Shown piece by piece: positions 24,625-32,974 of a DNA stretch of 64,000 nucleotides. The notes under the pieces are model-generated. The model did not search any database. It was not told the origin of the DNA and saw only the letters and a program-made list of their open reading frames with translations. The stretch lies in assembly GCA_009646425.1 (NCBI GenBank), contig WJBW01000001.1:330547-394546 (forward strand). Direction: 5' to 3'. A program made the translations under genes and the position numbers. Source of the DNA: Burkholderiales bacterium LSUCC0115. Its GTDB lineage: Bacteria; Pseudomonadota; Gammaproteobacteria; Burkholderiales; Burkholderiaceae_A. Within the stretch, counting starts at the first letter, position 1. Each line of letters starts with the position of its first letter.

Positions 24625-24669
24625 TGAAAAAAGATGCGCCGACCGAGTAGAAACATCTCGATCAGCGCA
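24625..24669 (-). terminator. Rho-independent terminator of the metal-efflux operon
   Basis: On the minus strand TGCGC-T-GATCGAG pairs with CTCGGTC-GGCGCA around a 9-nt loop (two imperfect positions), followed by TCTTTTTTC. It lies 6 bp after the stop of the last operon gene. Confidence 0.8.
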
Positions 24670-24675
24670 CCGAGG

Positions 24676-25053
24676 TCAATACTTGAACCGCGCGGTCGAC
24701 GACTCGCCGCCAATCTTGAGCTGGACCACCGCCCTGGCCCCTTTGGCGGGAGTCTTTGCAAACTGTCCTGAGAAATAGGCGCCGGCTGGCTTAAGCTGAA
24801 CCTCGCTCTTTTGAGAGCCCTCCAAGACAGTGAGCTTGGCACTCGCACCGGCCAAGTTCACCACATTGCCATGGTCCGTCACATAGAGGCGTACTTCCCC
24901 GTCTTTGATCACCAACTCATAGTCGTGAGCAGCCTGATGAAACAGACCGCCGTGCATGGGTTTGTGATCTTTGCCATGATCATGGCCCGGGCCAGCCATG
25001 ACTGACATCTGAACACCAACAAGCAGTAGCACTGCCAAGAAAACTCTTTTCAT
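24676..25053 (-). CDS. Small His-rich periplasmic protein of the efflux operon
   Basis: 125 residues with a signal peptide ending VMA and a mature N terminus beginning GPGHDHGKDHKPMHGG, rich in His and likely to bind metal. The remainder is a small beta-rich domain (DYELVIKDGEVRLYVTDHGN). Related small proteins accompany CzcCBA/CusCBA-type systems. It is the last gene of the operon, 24 bp after the RND gene and followed by a terminator. Two other operon proteins carry the same AGPGHDHG sequence at the same place. A metal-chaperone role is inferred. Confidence 0.75.
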   Translation of the reverse strand: MKRVFLAVLLLVGVQMSVMAGPGHDHGKDHKPMHGGLFHQAAHDYELVIKDGEVRLYVTDHGNVVNLAGASAKLTVLEGSQKSEVQLKPAGAYFSGQFAKTPAKGARAVVQLKIGGESSTARFKY

Positions 25054-25077
25054 TCTGAAACACTCCTTTTTAAATAA

Positions 25078-28000
25078 TTAAAACTCACCTGACTCTGACT
25101 GACGAACGAGTTTCTCTGAATCTCTGCGCCCAAACACCCAGAACATCACCGGCGTCAGAAACGAATCCAACAACGTTGAGCTCAACAACCCACTAAAAAT
25201 CACCACGGCAACCGGGTGCAGTATCTCGGTCCCGGGTTGCTCGGCCTCAAATAGGAGCGGCGCCAAGGCCAGGGCTGTCACCAGGGCGGTCATCAGGACG
25301 GGAGCCAGCCGCTCCAAGGACCCCCGCATGATCATCTTCTGGTCGAACTGCTCGCCCTCCTGCCGCATCAGGTTTAGGTAATGACTCACCTTTAAGATGC
25401 CATTTCGAACCGATATTCCAGCCAGCGTGACAAACCCGATCAAAGCAGCAATCGAAAGAGGCTGGCCTGAAATGGCCAAGCCAATAACGGAACCAACCAA
25501 TGCCAAGGGTATGTTGGCCATGATCAGCGCAGAGAGTCGCCAAGACTGGTAGCGCGCGTGCAGGACCACGAACATCATTACCAGAGACACGATAGACAAC
25601 AGCATTACCAAACGAGAGGCTCGCTCCTGCGCTTCAAACTGACCGCCAATCGTGATGTAAAAGCCCTCTGGTAGCCTGATCTCTGAGGAGACCCTCCGAA
25701 TATCAGCAACCACCGACGAAAGGGCACGGCCCTGGGTGTTGGCCGACAGGACAATCCGCCGCTTACCATCGTCGCGACTGATCTGATTGGGACCGTCACT
25801 CTCCTCGATGTCAGCCAACAGAGACAAAGGAACGCGACCTCGGGGCGTGTCAATCATCAGGTTGCCCAAGCCCTGGGGTCCACGAGATGACTCCGGCACC
25901 CGAACCACAAGCGCGAACCGCCGTCCCTGCTCGACAATTTGAGTGACCTTTTCCCCGCCGACAAGAGACTGTAGAACCCCCGTCAACTGTGCACTTGACA
26001 GCCCGTACTGAGCGGCTCGCTGCTGATCCACCCGAATCTTGATTTGAGGTGCCAACACCTGTTTCTCAACCTCTAGGTCCGCTAGGCCAGGAAGCCCTGC
26101 GAGGCGACTGCGGAGCATCTCCGCTTGAGCCCTTAGCTGATCCAGGTCTTCTCCATAGACTTTGATAGCGATCTGCGCCCGGACACCGGAAAGCATGTGA
26201 TCGATCCGATGGGAGATGGGCTGACCAATGGCAACCGCCGCCGGTAGGTTTTTCAGTCGATCTCGAATGTCCGCCTGAACCTCTGTCATTGACCGCTTCA
26301 TCTCGCTACTGGGGATGAGTCCAATATCGATCTCACTCACATGAACGCCTTCAGCATGCTCATCAAGCTCGGCCCGCCCGCTTCGTCGTCCTACGTAAGC
26401 CACCTCCGGCACCCTGGCCACCAGACGTTCCGCCTCACTGGCCAGGGCGGATGATTCAGACAGCGTCACACCCGGATTCAGTCGCATGCCAACGAGCAGA
26501 GTGCCCTCGTTGAAAGGCGGTAGAAAGGACGTCGGGAAGAACGGAACTGCCGCAACTGCTACAAGCACGCAAACCAGGCCAAGCCGAAGCGCCCGCTTTG
26601 GGGCAGCCATGACTTTTTTCAAAGCGGCAATATAGTGTCTCTTTAGCCAAGCCAGAAACCTGGTGTCACCGTGATCCAAAGACTTCATCGACGGGATCAA
26701 GTAATACGCCAAGACTGGCGTAATGGTGACGGACACCAACAGAGATGCCAGAGTCGATGCAATAAAGGCTACGCCCAGTGGCACAAAGAGACGACCCTCA
26801 ATGCCTGGCAGAAAAAACAACGGCAAGAAGACCAGAACAATGATGACGGTTGCATAGAGAATCCCACTTCTAACCTCTAACGAAGCCCGTCGGACGACCT
26901 CCACGGGATGCAATCGATGAGCTCCCAGAAGCTGATTGTTCATCCGAAGACGCCGAATGATGTTCTCAACGTCAACAATGGCGTCATCGACCAACCCCCC
27001 GATGGCAATGGCCAGGCCCCCAAGCGTCATGGTGTTGATCGTCAATCCAAAGTACGCGAAGACCAAAGCGGTGACGCAGATGGAGACTGGAATTGCAGTA
27101 AGGGCAATGATCGTGGGGCGCACAGTGCCTAGGAAAACGAACAGAGTCAGGGCTACAAACAGTGAGGCTGCAATCAGTTTGCCGTTTAGATTGCTAATGG
27201 AGGCCTCTATGAAGGAGGCCTGCCGAAAGGTGACCCTTGGCGCTTCCATGCCAGCCGGAAGGCCTGCCTTCAACTCGACCAACGCAGCCTCAATCGACTG
27301 AGTCAGCGAAATGGTGTCGGCCGTCGGCTGCTTCTGGATGCCCAAAATGACCGCAGGCTTTCCACCAAAGCCCCCGTCACCCCGCTTGATGGCGGCAGCA
27401 AACTCAACTGACGCAATCTGTTGGAGCTTGATGACCTGACCATCACGTGCGCTAATCGCCAGACTGCGAAGATCGTCAAGTCGTGAGGTCTGACCCAGGT
27501 TTCGAATCAGATACTCGCGACCGTTGAGTTCTAAAAAGCCACCCGAGGTATTGGCCGAGAAGCCTTTCAGAGCCGACTCGAGATCGCCATACGAGACACC
27601 GAGCCGGGCCATTCGAACCGTATCAGGCTGAACCTGAAACTGTCGAACTTCTCCACCAATCGGAATGACCTGTGCAACACCTGGGATAGACATAAGCCGG
27701 GGACGCAGCACCCAGTCAGCATATTCCCGCACCTGCATCAAAGAGATTTTGCTGGGGTCGATCGGAATGGCGATCTGCATAATCTCGCCCATCACTGAGC
27801 TAATCGGCCCCATCCGAGGCACCACTCCGCCGGGCAGGGCCTCCTCCATTGAGTTGATCCGCTCTGCCACCAACTGCCGCGCTCGATAAAGGTCCATCTC
27901 CCAACCGAATGTGACGTAGAGAAAGGACAAACCCGCCGATGACACCGAACGGACCCCTTCTACCCCTGGAAGCCCATTGATCGTACTCTCCAGAGGAAAC

Positions 28001-28197
28001 GTAATGAGCTGCTCCACCTCCTCGGCCGCCATCCCCCCAGCCTCCGTCATGATCGTGACCGTGGGCTTATTGAGATCCGGAAACACATCAACACCGGTAT
28101 GGGACAGAGTGAAGGCCCCATAGACCATCACCACCACACTGGCCAACACAACGAAGAGCCGATTTTTAAGACTGGTCTCTAGGATCCATGTAAACAT
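25078..28197 (-). CDS. Heavy-metal efflux RND transporter (CzcA/CusA family)
   Basis: 1039 residues, full length for HME-RND pumps. It has GVDVFPDLNKPTVTIMTEA after the first helix, FPLESTINGLPGVEGVRSVS, the helix-4 proton-relay signature in AIAIGGLVDDAIVDVEN, and two large periplasmic loops. The DDA...DVEN version differs from the DGA...VEN version of well-studied Zn/Co/Cd pumps and from that of CusA, so the metal cannot be named. The pump takes metal from periplasm or cytoplasm and exports it through the adaptor and outer-membrane channel encoded upstream. Confidence 0.94.
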   Translation of the reverse strand: MFTWILETSLKNRLFVVLASVVVMVYGAFTLSHTGVDVFPDLNKPTVTIMTEAGGMAAEEVEQLITFPLESTINGLPGVEGVRSVSSAGLSFLYVTFGWEMDLYRARQLVAERINSMEEALPGGVVPRMGPISSVMGEIMQIAIPIDPSKISLMQVREYADWVLRPRLMSIPGVAQVIPIGGEVRQFQVQPDTVRMARLGVSYGDLESALKGFSANTSGGFLELNGREYLIRNLGQTSRLDDLRSLAISARDGQVIKLQQIASVEFAAAIKRGDGGFGGKPAVILGIQKQPTADTISLTQSIEAALVELKAGLPAGMEAPRVTFRQASFIEASISNLNGKLIAASLFVALTLFVFLGTVRPTIIALTAIPVSICVTALVFAYFGLTINTMTLGGLAIAIGGLVDDAIVDVENIIRRLRMNNQLLGAHRLHPVEVVRRASLEVRSGILYATVIIVLVFLPLFFLPGIEGRLFVPLGVAFIASTLASLLVSVTITPVLAYYLIPSMKSLDHGDTRFLAWLKRHYIAALKKVMAAPKRALRLGLVCVLVAVAAVPFFPTSFLPPFNEGTLLVGMRLNPGVTLSESSALASEAERLVARVPEVAYVGRRSGRAELDEHAEGVHVSEIDIGLIPSSEMKRSMTEVQADIRDRLKNLPAAVAIGQPISHRIDHMLSGVRAQIAIKVYGEDLDQLRAQAEMLRSRLAGLPGLADLEVEKQVLAPQIKIRVDQQRAAQYGLSSAQLTGVLQSLVGGEKVTQIVEQGRRFALVVRVPESSRGPQGLGNLMIDTPRGRVPLSLLADIEESDGPNQISRDDGKRRIVLSANTQGRALSSVVADIRRVSSEIRLPEGFYITIGGQFEAQERASRLVMLLSIVSLVMMFVVLHARYQSWRLSALIMANIPLALVGSVIGLAISGQPLSIAALIGFVTLAGISVRNGILKVSHYLNLMRQEGEQFDQKMIMRGSLERLAPVLMTALVTALALAPLLFEAEQPGTEILHPVAVVIFSGLLSSTLLDSFLTPVMFWVFGRRDSEKLVRQSESGEF

Positions 28198-28207
28198 GTC
28201 ATGACTC

Positions 28208-29245
28208 CTAACGAACCTGGTTGACCAAGGAAGCGCCGATGATGACCACCCGATCCCGGTCCTGCAGGCCGGAAGTTACCGACACCTGATCCGCACTAAT
28301 CGGGGTAAACGTCACCAGACGAGGTTCGAATCGCTCCGGATCATGCTTCACCCAGACAATCGATTGATTCGAGGGTCCTCGAACGACTGCCTGGACCGGC
28401 AGGACATGGCCCTCAACCTTCCGTGTAAGACTCGCAAAAATGGTGGTTAACAAATTCAGCTGCACCGCCACTGCGCTGTCACCATTGACTCGATACTTCA
28501 CAGGGAGCGCTTGATCGCGAAGGGCGCTAGATACTCCCACCAAGGTCAGGGGGACAACGGTCTGTCCGATCCGCATGGTGGCGTTGCCAATAGATGAGGC
28601 TAAACCTGGGTCGTAGAGTAAACCCTCAACCATAAGACGCTTGGGGTCAATGACTTCAAAGAGAATATCTCGAGCTTCAACCACCTGACCAACCGAGGCA
28701 TTGGCCGTGGCAATCACACCTGAAATGGGTGCCCGCAGCACCTCGTTGGCGACAGCAGCCTGGGCTTCCTCCAGCCTTCTGCGAGGAACTGAGTCGGCTA
28801 GATTGCTAAGCCGATCCAATCGAATTTGCGCTAAAGAGCGTCCCTCTGTATCGACCTCGGACGAGACGTAAGCCAGAACCTGTCCCTTCTGGACCCGTTG
28901 ACCAACCGTGGGTAAGCCTCTTTCATCTGCCCTAACTCGCCCAGTGATTAACGTCTGTACCTTGCCGCTGGCATTGGGATCCATCACCACACGTCCTGCC
29001 AGCTCAATGACCGGACTGCGCTGCTCCTTCTTAACAACCAGCGTTTGAATGCGCAGCTGCCGCTGGGCGGCCTTCGGCATGACGACGGAACCATCCGGCT
29101 GACGCTGAGGAAAGGCTCCTGACACCGCGGTAGTTGGTGCATCTCCATGATCGTGTCCGGGGCCAGCCAAGGCCGGTGACTGCGTGGCAAGCATGGCCCA
29201 AACAACCATCACAGGCCACTGATAAGCAACTTGAAATTTTTTCAT
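28208..29245 (-). CDS. Periplasmic adaptor (membrane fusion protein) of the RND pump
   Basis: 345 residues. Signal peptide, then AGPGHDHGDAPTTA, then the HlyD/CusB-type body: VMPKAAQRQLRIQTLVV, beta-barrel and lipoyl halves (LPTVGQRVQKGQVLAYV and LRAPISGVIATANASVGQVV) around a short helical hairpin, and a C-terminal membrane-proximal domain. Its ATG overlaps the TGA of the preceding gene (ATGA). The His-rich start is a probable metal-binding extension; the longer Met-rich site of CusB is absent. Confidence 0.92.
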   Translation of the reverse strand: MKKFQVAYQWPVMVVWAMLATQSPALAGPGHDHGDAPTTAVSGAFPQRQPDGSVVMPKAAQRQLRIQTLVVKKEQRSPVIELAGRVVMDPNASGKVQTLITGRVRADERGLPTVGQRVQKGQVLAYVSSEVDTEGRSLAQIRLDRLSNLADSVPRRRLEEAQAAVANEVLRAPISGVIATANASVGQVVEARDILFEVIDPKRLMVEGLLYDPGLASSIGNATMRIGQTVVPLTLVGVSSALRDQALPVKYRVNGDSAVAVQLNLLTTIFASLTRKVEGHVLPVQAVVRGPSNQSIVWVKHDPERFEPRLVTFTPISADQVSVTSGLQDRDRVVIIGASLVNQVR

Positions 29246-29772
29246 GATGTAACCCTTTGAGCGCGGTTTGCCTGGAATCGGCGCGTCAAGAAAGTCAGCA
29301 GAGCAATGACGCAGACGAGAGCCAATGCAGCCACGGCATACTCCTCCCAGTGAAACCCATGGGCATCGGCCGAGTCTTGGGTTATCACCAAGTCACCCGC
29401 CAGTAGGTCTATCTCGTCTTTCAAGGCGATCGTCGCGACCAGCCCAATGCGCTTCTGAGCACTCAATTCGCCAAGGGCTGCTTCAAACAATCCTGCCTCC
29501 AGACGCTTAACCGGAACAGAGACGCCATTGAGCTCCAGACTGAGGGTCGCATCTAAAGGACGGTTGTCTTCCCAGCCATCTAGGTAGAGCCGCAACTGAC
29601 GACCCTCAACGACCGCGACCAGCTCGGCCAGCTCTGACTCAAGCACGAGTTTGGGTATTACCGCGACGGGCCCAACTGGCGTTGCGGATTCCCCATGGTC
29701 GTGACCAGGACCAGCAAACACGGTCCCGCTCAATAAAAAGGAACAAACAAAACTAACGATCATTTTTTTCAT
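29242..29772 (-). CDS. His-tagged periplasmic protein with C-terminal membrane helix, efflux operon
   Basis: 176 residues: signal peptide MKKMIVSFVCSFLLSGTVFA, then GPGHDHGESATPVG, a beta-rich domain of about 110 residues, and one C-terminal membrane helix (YAVAALALVCVIALLTFLT) with a basic tail. It overlaps the outer-membrane channel gene upstream and the adaptor gene downstream, each by ATGA, so it is an integral part of the operon. Proteins of this layout are found in CzcCBA-like operons but I know of no assigned function; metal loading of the adaptor is a guess. Confidence 0.72.
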   Translation of the reverse strand: MKKMIVSFVCSFLLSGTVFAGPGHDHGESATPVGPVAVIPKLVLESELAELVAVVEGRQLRLYLDGWEDNRPLDATLSLELNGVSVPVKRLEAGLFEAALGELSAQKRIGLVATIALKDEIDLLAGDLVITQDSADAHGFHWEEYAVAALALVCVIALLTFLTRRFQANRAQRVTS

Positions 29773-31064
29773 GGTTGCCTGACTCCACTTGGCTTACGGC
29801 CGATCGATTGCAAGAATTCTGAGACGGTCTGGTGATAGTCCACATCGGCATCGAGTGCCGCCAACTGAGCCTCAAAGGTCTGTCGCTCCGCCCGCAAGCG
29901 TTCCAAATAGTCAATTTCACCGGCATCAGCAGCCTTGGTTAGGGCCTGCAGAATGACCATCGCATCTCGGCTGCGCTGCTTGGCTAAATCTCGAGCGCGC
30001 TGCTTTTGGGAGACAAGCTCTAATCCCGTAGACCATCCAAATTCAAACGTCTTTTGGTAACGCATGAGAGCCTGCTCTGCGTTGGCCAAGTCAGATGCGA
30101 GATCGGCTAATTCGGCCCGCTGCGAGGCTCCCCCACCGAACGGCACCGAAACAGACAAGGTGGTGGTCTGAGCGAATGGCTCACCGAAGACGGATCTGGC
30201 CCGAGTGGACTCGATACTGAGTTCAGGACTTCCAGACCCGCGCTGCCGGATCAGACGCAGCTGGTCCTGGGCGTGACGAACCCTGGCCAATAGCTGCTTG
30301 TGCTCAATCGAACTCTCTAGGGCGCGCTGACGATCCTCCGCCCGCGGCAACGTCTCGGCCAAACGATTGATCGCTGCACTCAGTGCCGCCACATCGGATC
30401 CGAAGCCCATGTCGGCTCCTGACAACCCTGTGGCTTCAATAAGCTGTCGCTCCGCCTTCAACCGACGATTCGTCTGTTCAACGAGCTCAGTCTGCAGGCC
30501 CTGCGCCGCCATCCTGGCATTTAGCTGATCAACCCGCGAAATGTCACCCGCCCCTAAGCGCCTCATCGCGTCCGCATCTGTCTTGAGAGCCTCTTCCAGT
30601 TGCCCTTTGAGCATCTGTTCGCGAAGCGATGCGCGCAGGTAGCCCCAGACGCCATCCCGCACCTGACCCGCTAGCGCGTGACGGTGTGCCTCGGATTCCG
30701 TCCGGACACTCTCGGACCTAGAGCTCGCAGCTGCCATGGCCGCCTGGCGCTCGCCCCATCGCCAAAGTGGGACTGTCAGCCCTACCGCGTCTTCCTGGTT
30801 CCCGGCGTCTTTGTTCCAACGATCAGACTTTTGCGACAGACTGATACTAGGTGTCCCTGCGATCAATCGACTGGCACTGGCCATGCGTTCGGCTGCAGCC
30901 TGCTCGCGCAGAGCCTTCACACGATCAATAGATTGGTAATCCGATGCCTTTTGAAAAATCGCGGCCATGCTAAGGGCGTCGGCCGCCAAGGCCGGACCCG
31001 TGAACAAAAACAGACAGGCAAAAAAATGTCCACGTAAAGCAACCATCCCACTCTCCTGAATCAA
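29769..31064 (-). CDS. TolC/CzcC-like outer-membrane efflux channel
   Basis: 431 residues with a signal peptide (ending PALAADA) and two long alpha-helical repeats of the outer-membrane efflux protein family, e.g. ALAGQVRDGVWGYLRASLREQ, LGAGDISRVDQLNARMAAQ and ALTKAADAGEIDYLERLRAER. It is the outer-membrane exit duct of the metal pump and the first gene of the operon. The ATG at 31064 has CAGGAG upstream. A hairpin plus T-run lies directly before it. Confidence 0.9.
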   Translation of the reverse strand: MIQESGMVALRGHFFACLFLFTGPALAADALSMAAIFQKASDYQSIDRVKALREQAAAERMASASRLIAGTPSISLSQKSDRWNKDAGNQEDAVGLTVPLWRWGERQAAMAAASSRSESVRTESEAHRHALAGQVRDGVWGYLRASLREQMLKGQLEEALKTDADAMRRLGAGDISRVDQLNARMAAQGLQTELVEQTNRRLKAERQLIEATGLSGADMGFGSDVAALSAAINRLAETLPRAEDRQRALESSIEHKQLLARVRHAQDQLRLIRQRGSGSPELSIESTRARSVFGEPFAQTTTLSVSVPFGGGASQRAELADLASDLANAEQALMRYQKTFEFGWSTGLELVSQKQRARDLAKQRSRDAMVILQALTKAADAGEIDYLERLRAERQTFEAQLAALDADVDYHQTVSEFLQSIGRKPSGVRQP

Positions 31065-31129
31065 AAAAAGGAAATGGGCGGGGACCCAGGCAAGCGCCTG
31101 GACTATTGTAAAGCCAGCAGATCCCCGCC
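31062..31129 (-). terminator. Hairpin/T-run leader before the efflux operon (terminator or attenuator)
   Basis: On the minus strand GGCGGGGA (31129-31122) can pair with TCCCCGCC (31084-31077); inside lies the perfect hairpin CCAGGC-GCTT-GCCTGG (31101-31086); a T7 run follows at 31068-31062. It either ends the upstream Cys/His-rich gene or attenuates entry into the pump operon. Confidence 0.6.
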
Positions 31130-31131
31130 GA

Positions 31132-31545
31132 TTAGGCGCGGGAAGCCCATTGAGGGCGCTCTGGTTGGTCTAGTGGTGGAGAGAGTGCTTGAAGCCGATT
31201 GATATCGGCGGGTTCAACCGATTCCACGGATGAGACGGTGGACTCTTGTGGCATTAAAACGGCGATGGAAGCACAACCGGAGTGACAAGTTCCACACGAA
31301 TGGGAATCTTGCACCTGCTTACCGTCGTGTTCGACACTGCCATTTTCAGTCTCTACAGGAATTTTTTGGTGAAGCTGTTGATGATCATGAGAGCCAAGGC
31401 CTCGGTTCATCTCAGCCACCTGATGAACCTGTAACTGCGTATCAACAACTTTGCCCGACAGCTCGTAACAATGACTAACGGCAGATGCCACGACTGCCTG
31501 AAATGGCAGCAATATCGTGAGAACCAGGGCACACAGCTTTTTCAT
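31132..31545 (-). CDS. Cys/His-rich secreted protein upstream of the metal pump
   Basis: 137 residues from the ATG at 31545 (an upstream extension in frame is not signal-like). A signal peptide is followed by a polar His-rich stretch (GLGSHDHQQLHQ) and the cluster SHSCGTCHSGCAS, which looks like a metal site. Small proteins of this kind often head Czc/Cus clusters in betaproteobacteria. I do not recognise a characterised family; periplasmic metal binding or sensing is inferred. It is divergent from the UPF0016 exporter with 120 bp between them. Confidence 0.65.
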   Translation of the reverse strand: MKKLCALVLTILLPFQAVVASAVSHCYELSGKVVDTQLQVHQVAEMNRGLGSHDHQQLHQKIPVETENGSVEHDGKQVQDSHSCGTCHSGCASIAVLMPQESTVSSVESVEPADINRLQALSPPLDQPERPQWASRA

Positions 31546-31665
31546 TGTTTGATAATAGCACCGCTCGGCCCAATCAATCGCCCACTGAGGCCGTGGCTTT
31601 TTAATCAAAGGGGGCAGCCTTCCGGACAAGCCATTCTGAGCTATCGTCTTCCGAAAGGAGATCCC

Positions 31666-32244
31666 GTGGAACCACTGCTCGTCTCAACTGGTGTTGTTGC
31701 CCTGGCCGAGATCGGCGATAAAACACAATTGCTAGCGTTCATCTTGGCGGCTCGTTTCAAGAAGCCAGTCCCAATCATCTTGGGCATTTTGTTGGCTACG
31801 ATTGTGAATCACGGGCTTGCAGGGGCTCTCGGCGCCTGGATCACTTCAACAATCAGCCCTGAGGTCCTAAGGTGGGTCCTGGGACTATCCTTCATTGGGA
31901 TGGCCATCTGGACCATGATCCCCGACAAAATTGAGGAAGAGGAAACCCTAATCGCCAAGCGGTTTGGCGTTTTTGGTGCCACCTTGGTGACCTTCTTCCT
32001 GGCAGAGATGGGCGACAAGACGCAAATAGCCACGGTAGCCATGGCTGCCCACTACACAGCGCCGATCATGGTGGTCGTGGGGACTACGCTAGGAATGCTT
32101 ATCGCAGATGTTCCCGCTGTATTTGCGGGAGACAAGCTAGCAAGCAAAATCCCGATGAAGCTAGTTCACTCCATCGCTGCGGCTGTCTTTGCTGCCCTCG
32201 GAATTGCAACACTGCTAGGGGCCGGAACTGCATTGGGTTATTGA
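31666..32244 (+). CDS. GDT1/TMEM165 (UPF0016) family cation exporter
   Basis: 192 residues from GTG 31666, with AAAGGAG 6 bp upstream. The two hallmark repeats are ALAEIGDKTQLLAF and FLAEMGDKTQIATVA (E-x-G-D-K-T), each in a three-helix half. Bacterial members of this family (MneA/MnX) export manganese across the inner membrane. It is the last gene of module C; its stop lies 17 bp before repeat 4. It extends the module's theme of metal handling. Confidence 0.92.
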   Translation: MEPLLVSTGVVALAEIGDKTQLLAFILAARFKKPVPIILGILLATIVNHGLAGALGAWITSTISPEVLRWVLGLSFIGMAIWTMIPDKIEEEETLIAKRFGVFGATLVTFFLAEMGDKTQIATVAMAAHYTAPIMVVVGTTLGMLIADVPAVFAGDKLASKIPMKLVHSIAAAVFAALGIATLLGAGTALGY

Positions 32245-32261
32245 TAACCCCCAGAGTTGGC

Positions 32262-32309
32262 GCCTTCACACGGCAGGGGTCACAGGTTCGAACCCTGTGC
32301 TGTCCACCA
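32262..32309 (+). repeat. Attachment-site repeat 4 (tRNA-Val 3' half), right boundary of island
   Basis: 48 bp identical to 1228-1275, preceded by GTTGGC. No tRNA 5' half. Housekeeping genes follow, so this is the attR of the whole array. Confidence 0.88.
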
Positions 32310-32338
32310 ATAATCAGATATCAATGGCCTGACCTCGG

Positions 32339-32599
32339 ATGATTAAGAAAAACTTCACCTCCGGCGACATTACCCAAGTGTCGTATGACCCTGCCTCCCG
32401 GCATTTCGAACTGGTCTGGCGGAACAAGACGGTTATAGCCCACAAGCCCGTGCCGGAGGAGGTCTTCAGAAGACTCTGTAATGCGCCCAACAGGGCCACC
32501 TATTACGAGGACAGAATTGCCGAAGAGTACCCAAAGACCCAAGCCCAAAAGGGCAGCTCTGAAGACGCAAAAAATAAGTTAGACGACCTTTTCGGGTAA
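32339..32599 (+). CDS. KTSC-domain protein
   Basis: 86 residues. The first ~60 match the KTSC domain: ITQVSYDPASRHFELVWRN, VPEEVFRRLCNAP and ATYYEDRIAEEYP, a small beta-rich fold also found fused to lysyl-tRNA synthetase-like and phage proteins. The tail is polar and probably disordered. Function unknown. It is the first chromosomal gene after the island, 30 bp from repeat 4. Confidence 0.75.
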   Translation: MIKKNFTSGDITQVSYDPASRHFELVWRNKTVIAHKPVPEEVFRRLCNAPNRATYYEDRIAEEYPKTQAQKGSSEDAKNKLDDLFG

Positions 32600-32625
32600 A
32601 GCCCAAAGACCGCTTTAAAAGTCCT

Positions 32626-32943
32626 CTAACGAACCTCTGCCCTAACCCACTGGGCATAACCATCCAAGGCCGACTCCACCGGTATAAAGAGAAGCTCTGG
32701 CGTCTCGTAGGGATGGTTTTCTTGAATATGAGACTTCAACTGGTCTACCTGGGCCGAGGTGGTCTTGATCATCAGCACCACCTCTTCCGCAGTCTCCAAC
32801 GTATCCTTCCACCAGTATTGAGATCGGACACCAGGAAGCTGGCTCACACAGGCCGCCAGACGGCTCTCCAGAATCGATGTCGACAGAGCGCTGGCAACCT
32901 CTATATTCGGTGTGCTACAGATCGCTACCAAAAGTTTTTCCAT
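32626..32943 (-). CDS. cutA: Divalent-cation tolerance protein CutA
   Basis: 105 residues, standard length. It has LLVAICSTPNIEVASALSTSILESRLAACV, the WWKDTLETAEEVVLMIKT core and YETPELLFIPV, all typical of the trimeric CutA1 fold. It is cytoplasmic, linked genetically to copper tolerance in some bacteria. Convergent with the KTSC gene, 31 bp downstream of the tartrate/malate dehydrogenase gene. Confidence 0.93.
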   Translation of the reverse strand: MEKLLVAICSTPNIEVASALSTSILESRLAACVSQLPGVRSQYWWKDTLETAEEVVLMIKTTSAQVDQLKSHIQENHPYETPELLFIPVESALDGYAQWVRAEVR

Positions 32944-32974
32944 CAGACTTCACCAGTCGGTTTGTTTAAGAGGG

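Larger units (their letters stand above)
21866..32309. mobile_element. Island module C: integrase and metal-efflux cassette between repeats 3 and 4
   Basis: Starts with a tyrosine recombinase gene 81 bp after repeat 3, transcribed away from it, and ends at repeat 4 immediately after a UPF0016 exporter gene. It includes the secreted coiled-coil protein and the RND operon. No TTAACTAC boxes are seen at either end, so it may belong to a different element family from A and B or have lost its arms. Confidence 0.68.

Noticed and set aside
30678-31037. Long plus-strand ORFs opposite the outer-membrane channel gene
   Set aside because: They shadow a clearly coding minus-strand gene and have no family-like sequence.
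31546-31665. Manganese (yybP-ykoY) riboswitch before the UPF0016 gene
   Set aside because: The location and an AAAGGGGG stretch are suggestive, but the conserved loop pair and closing helix could not be found. A covariance-model search would decide.
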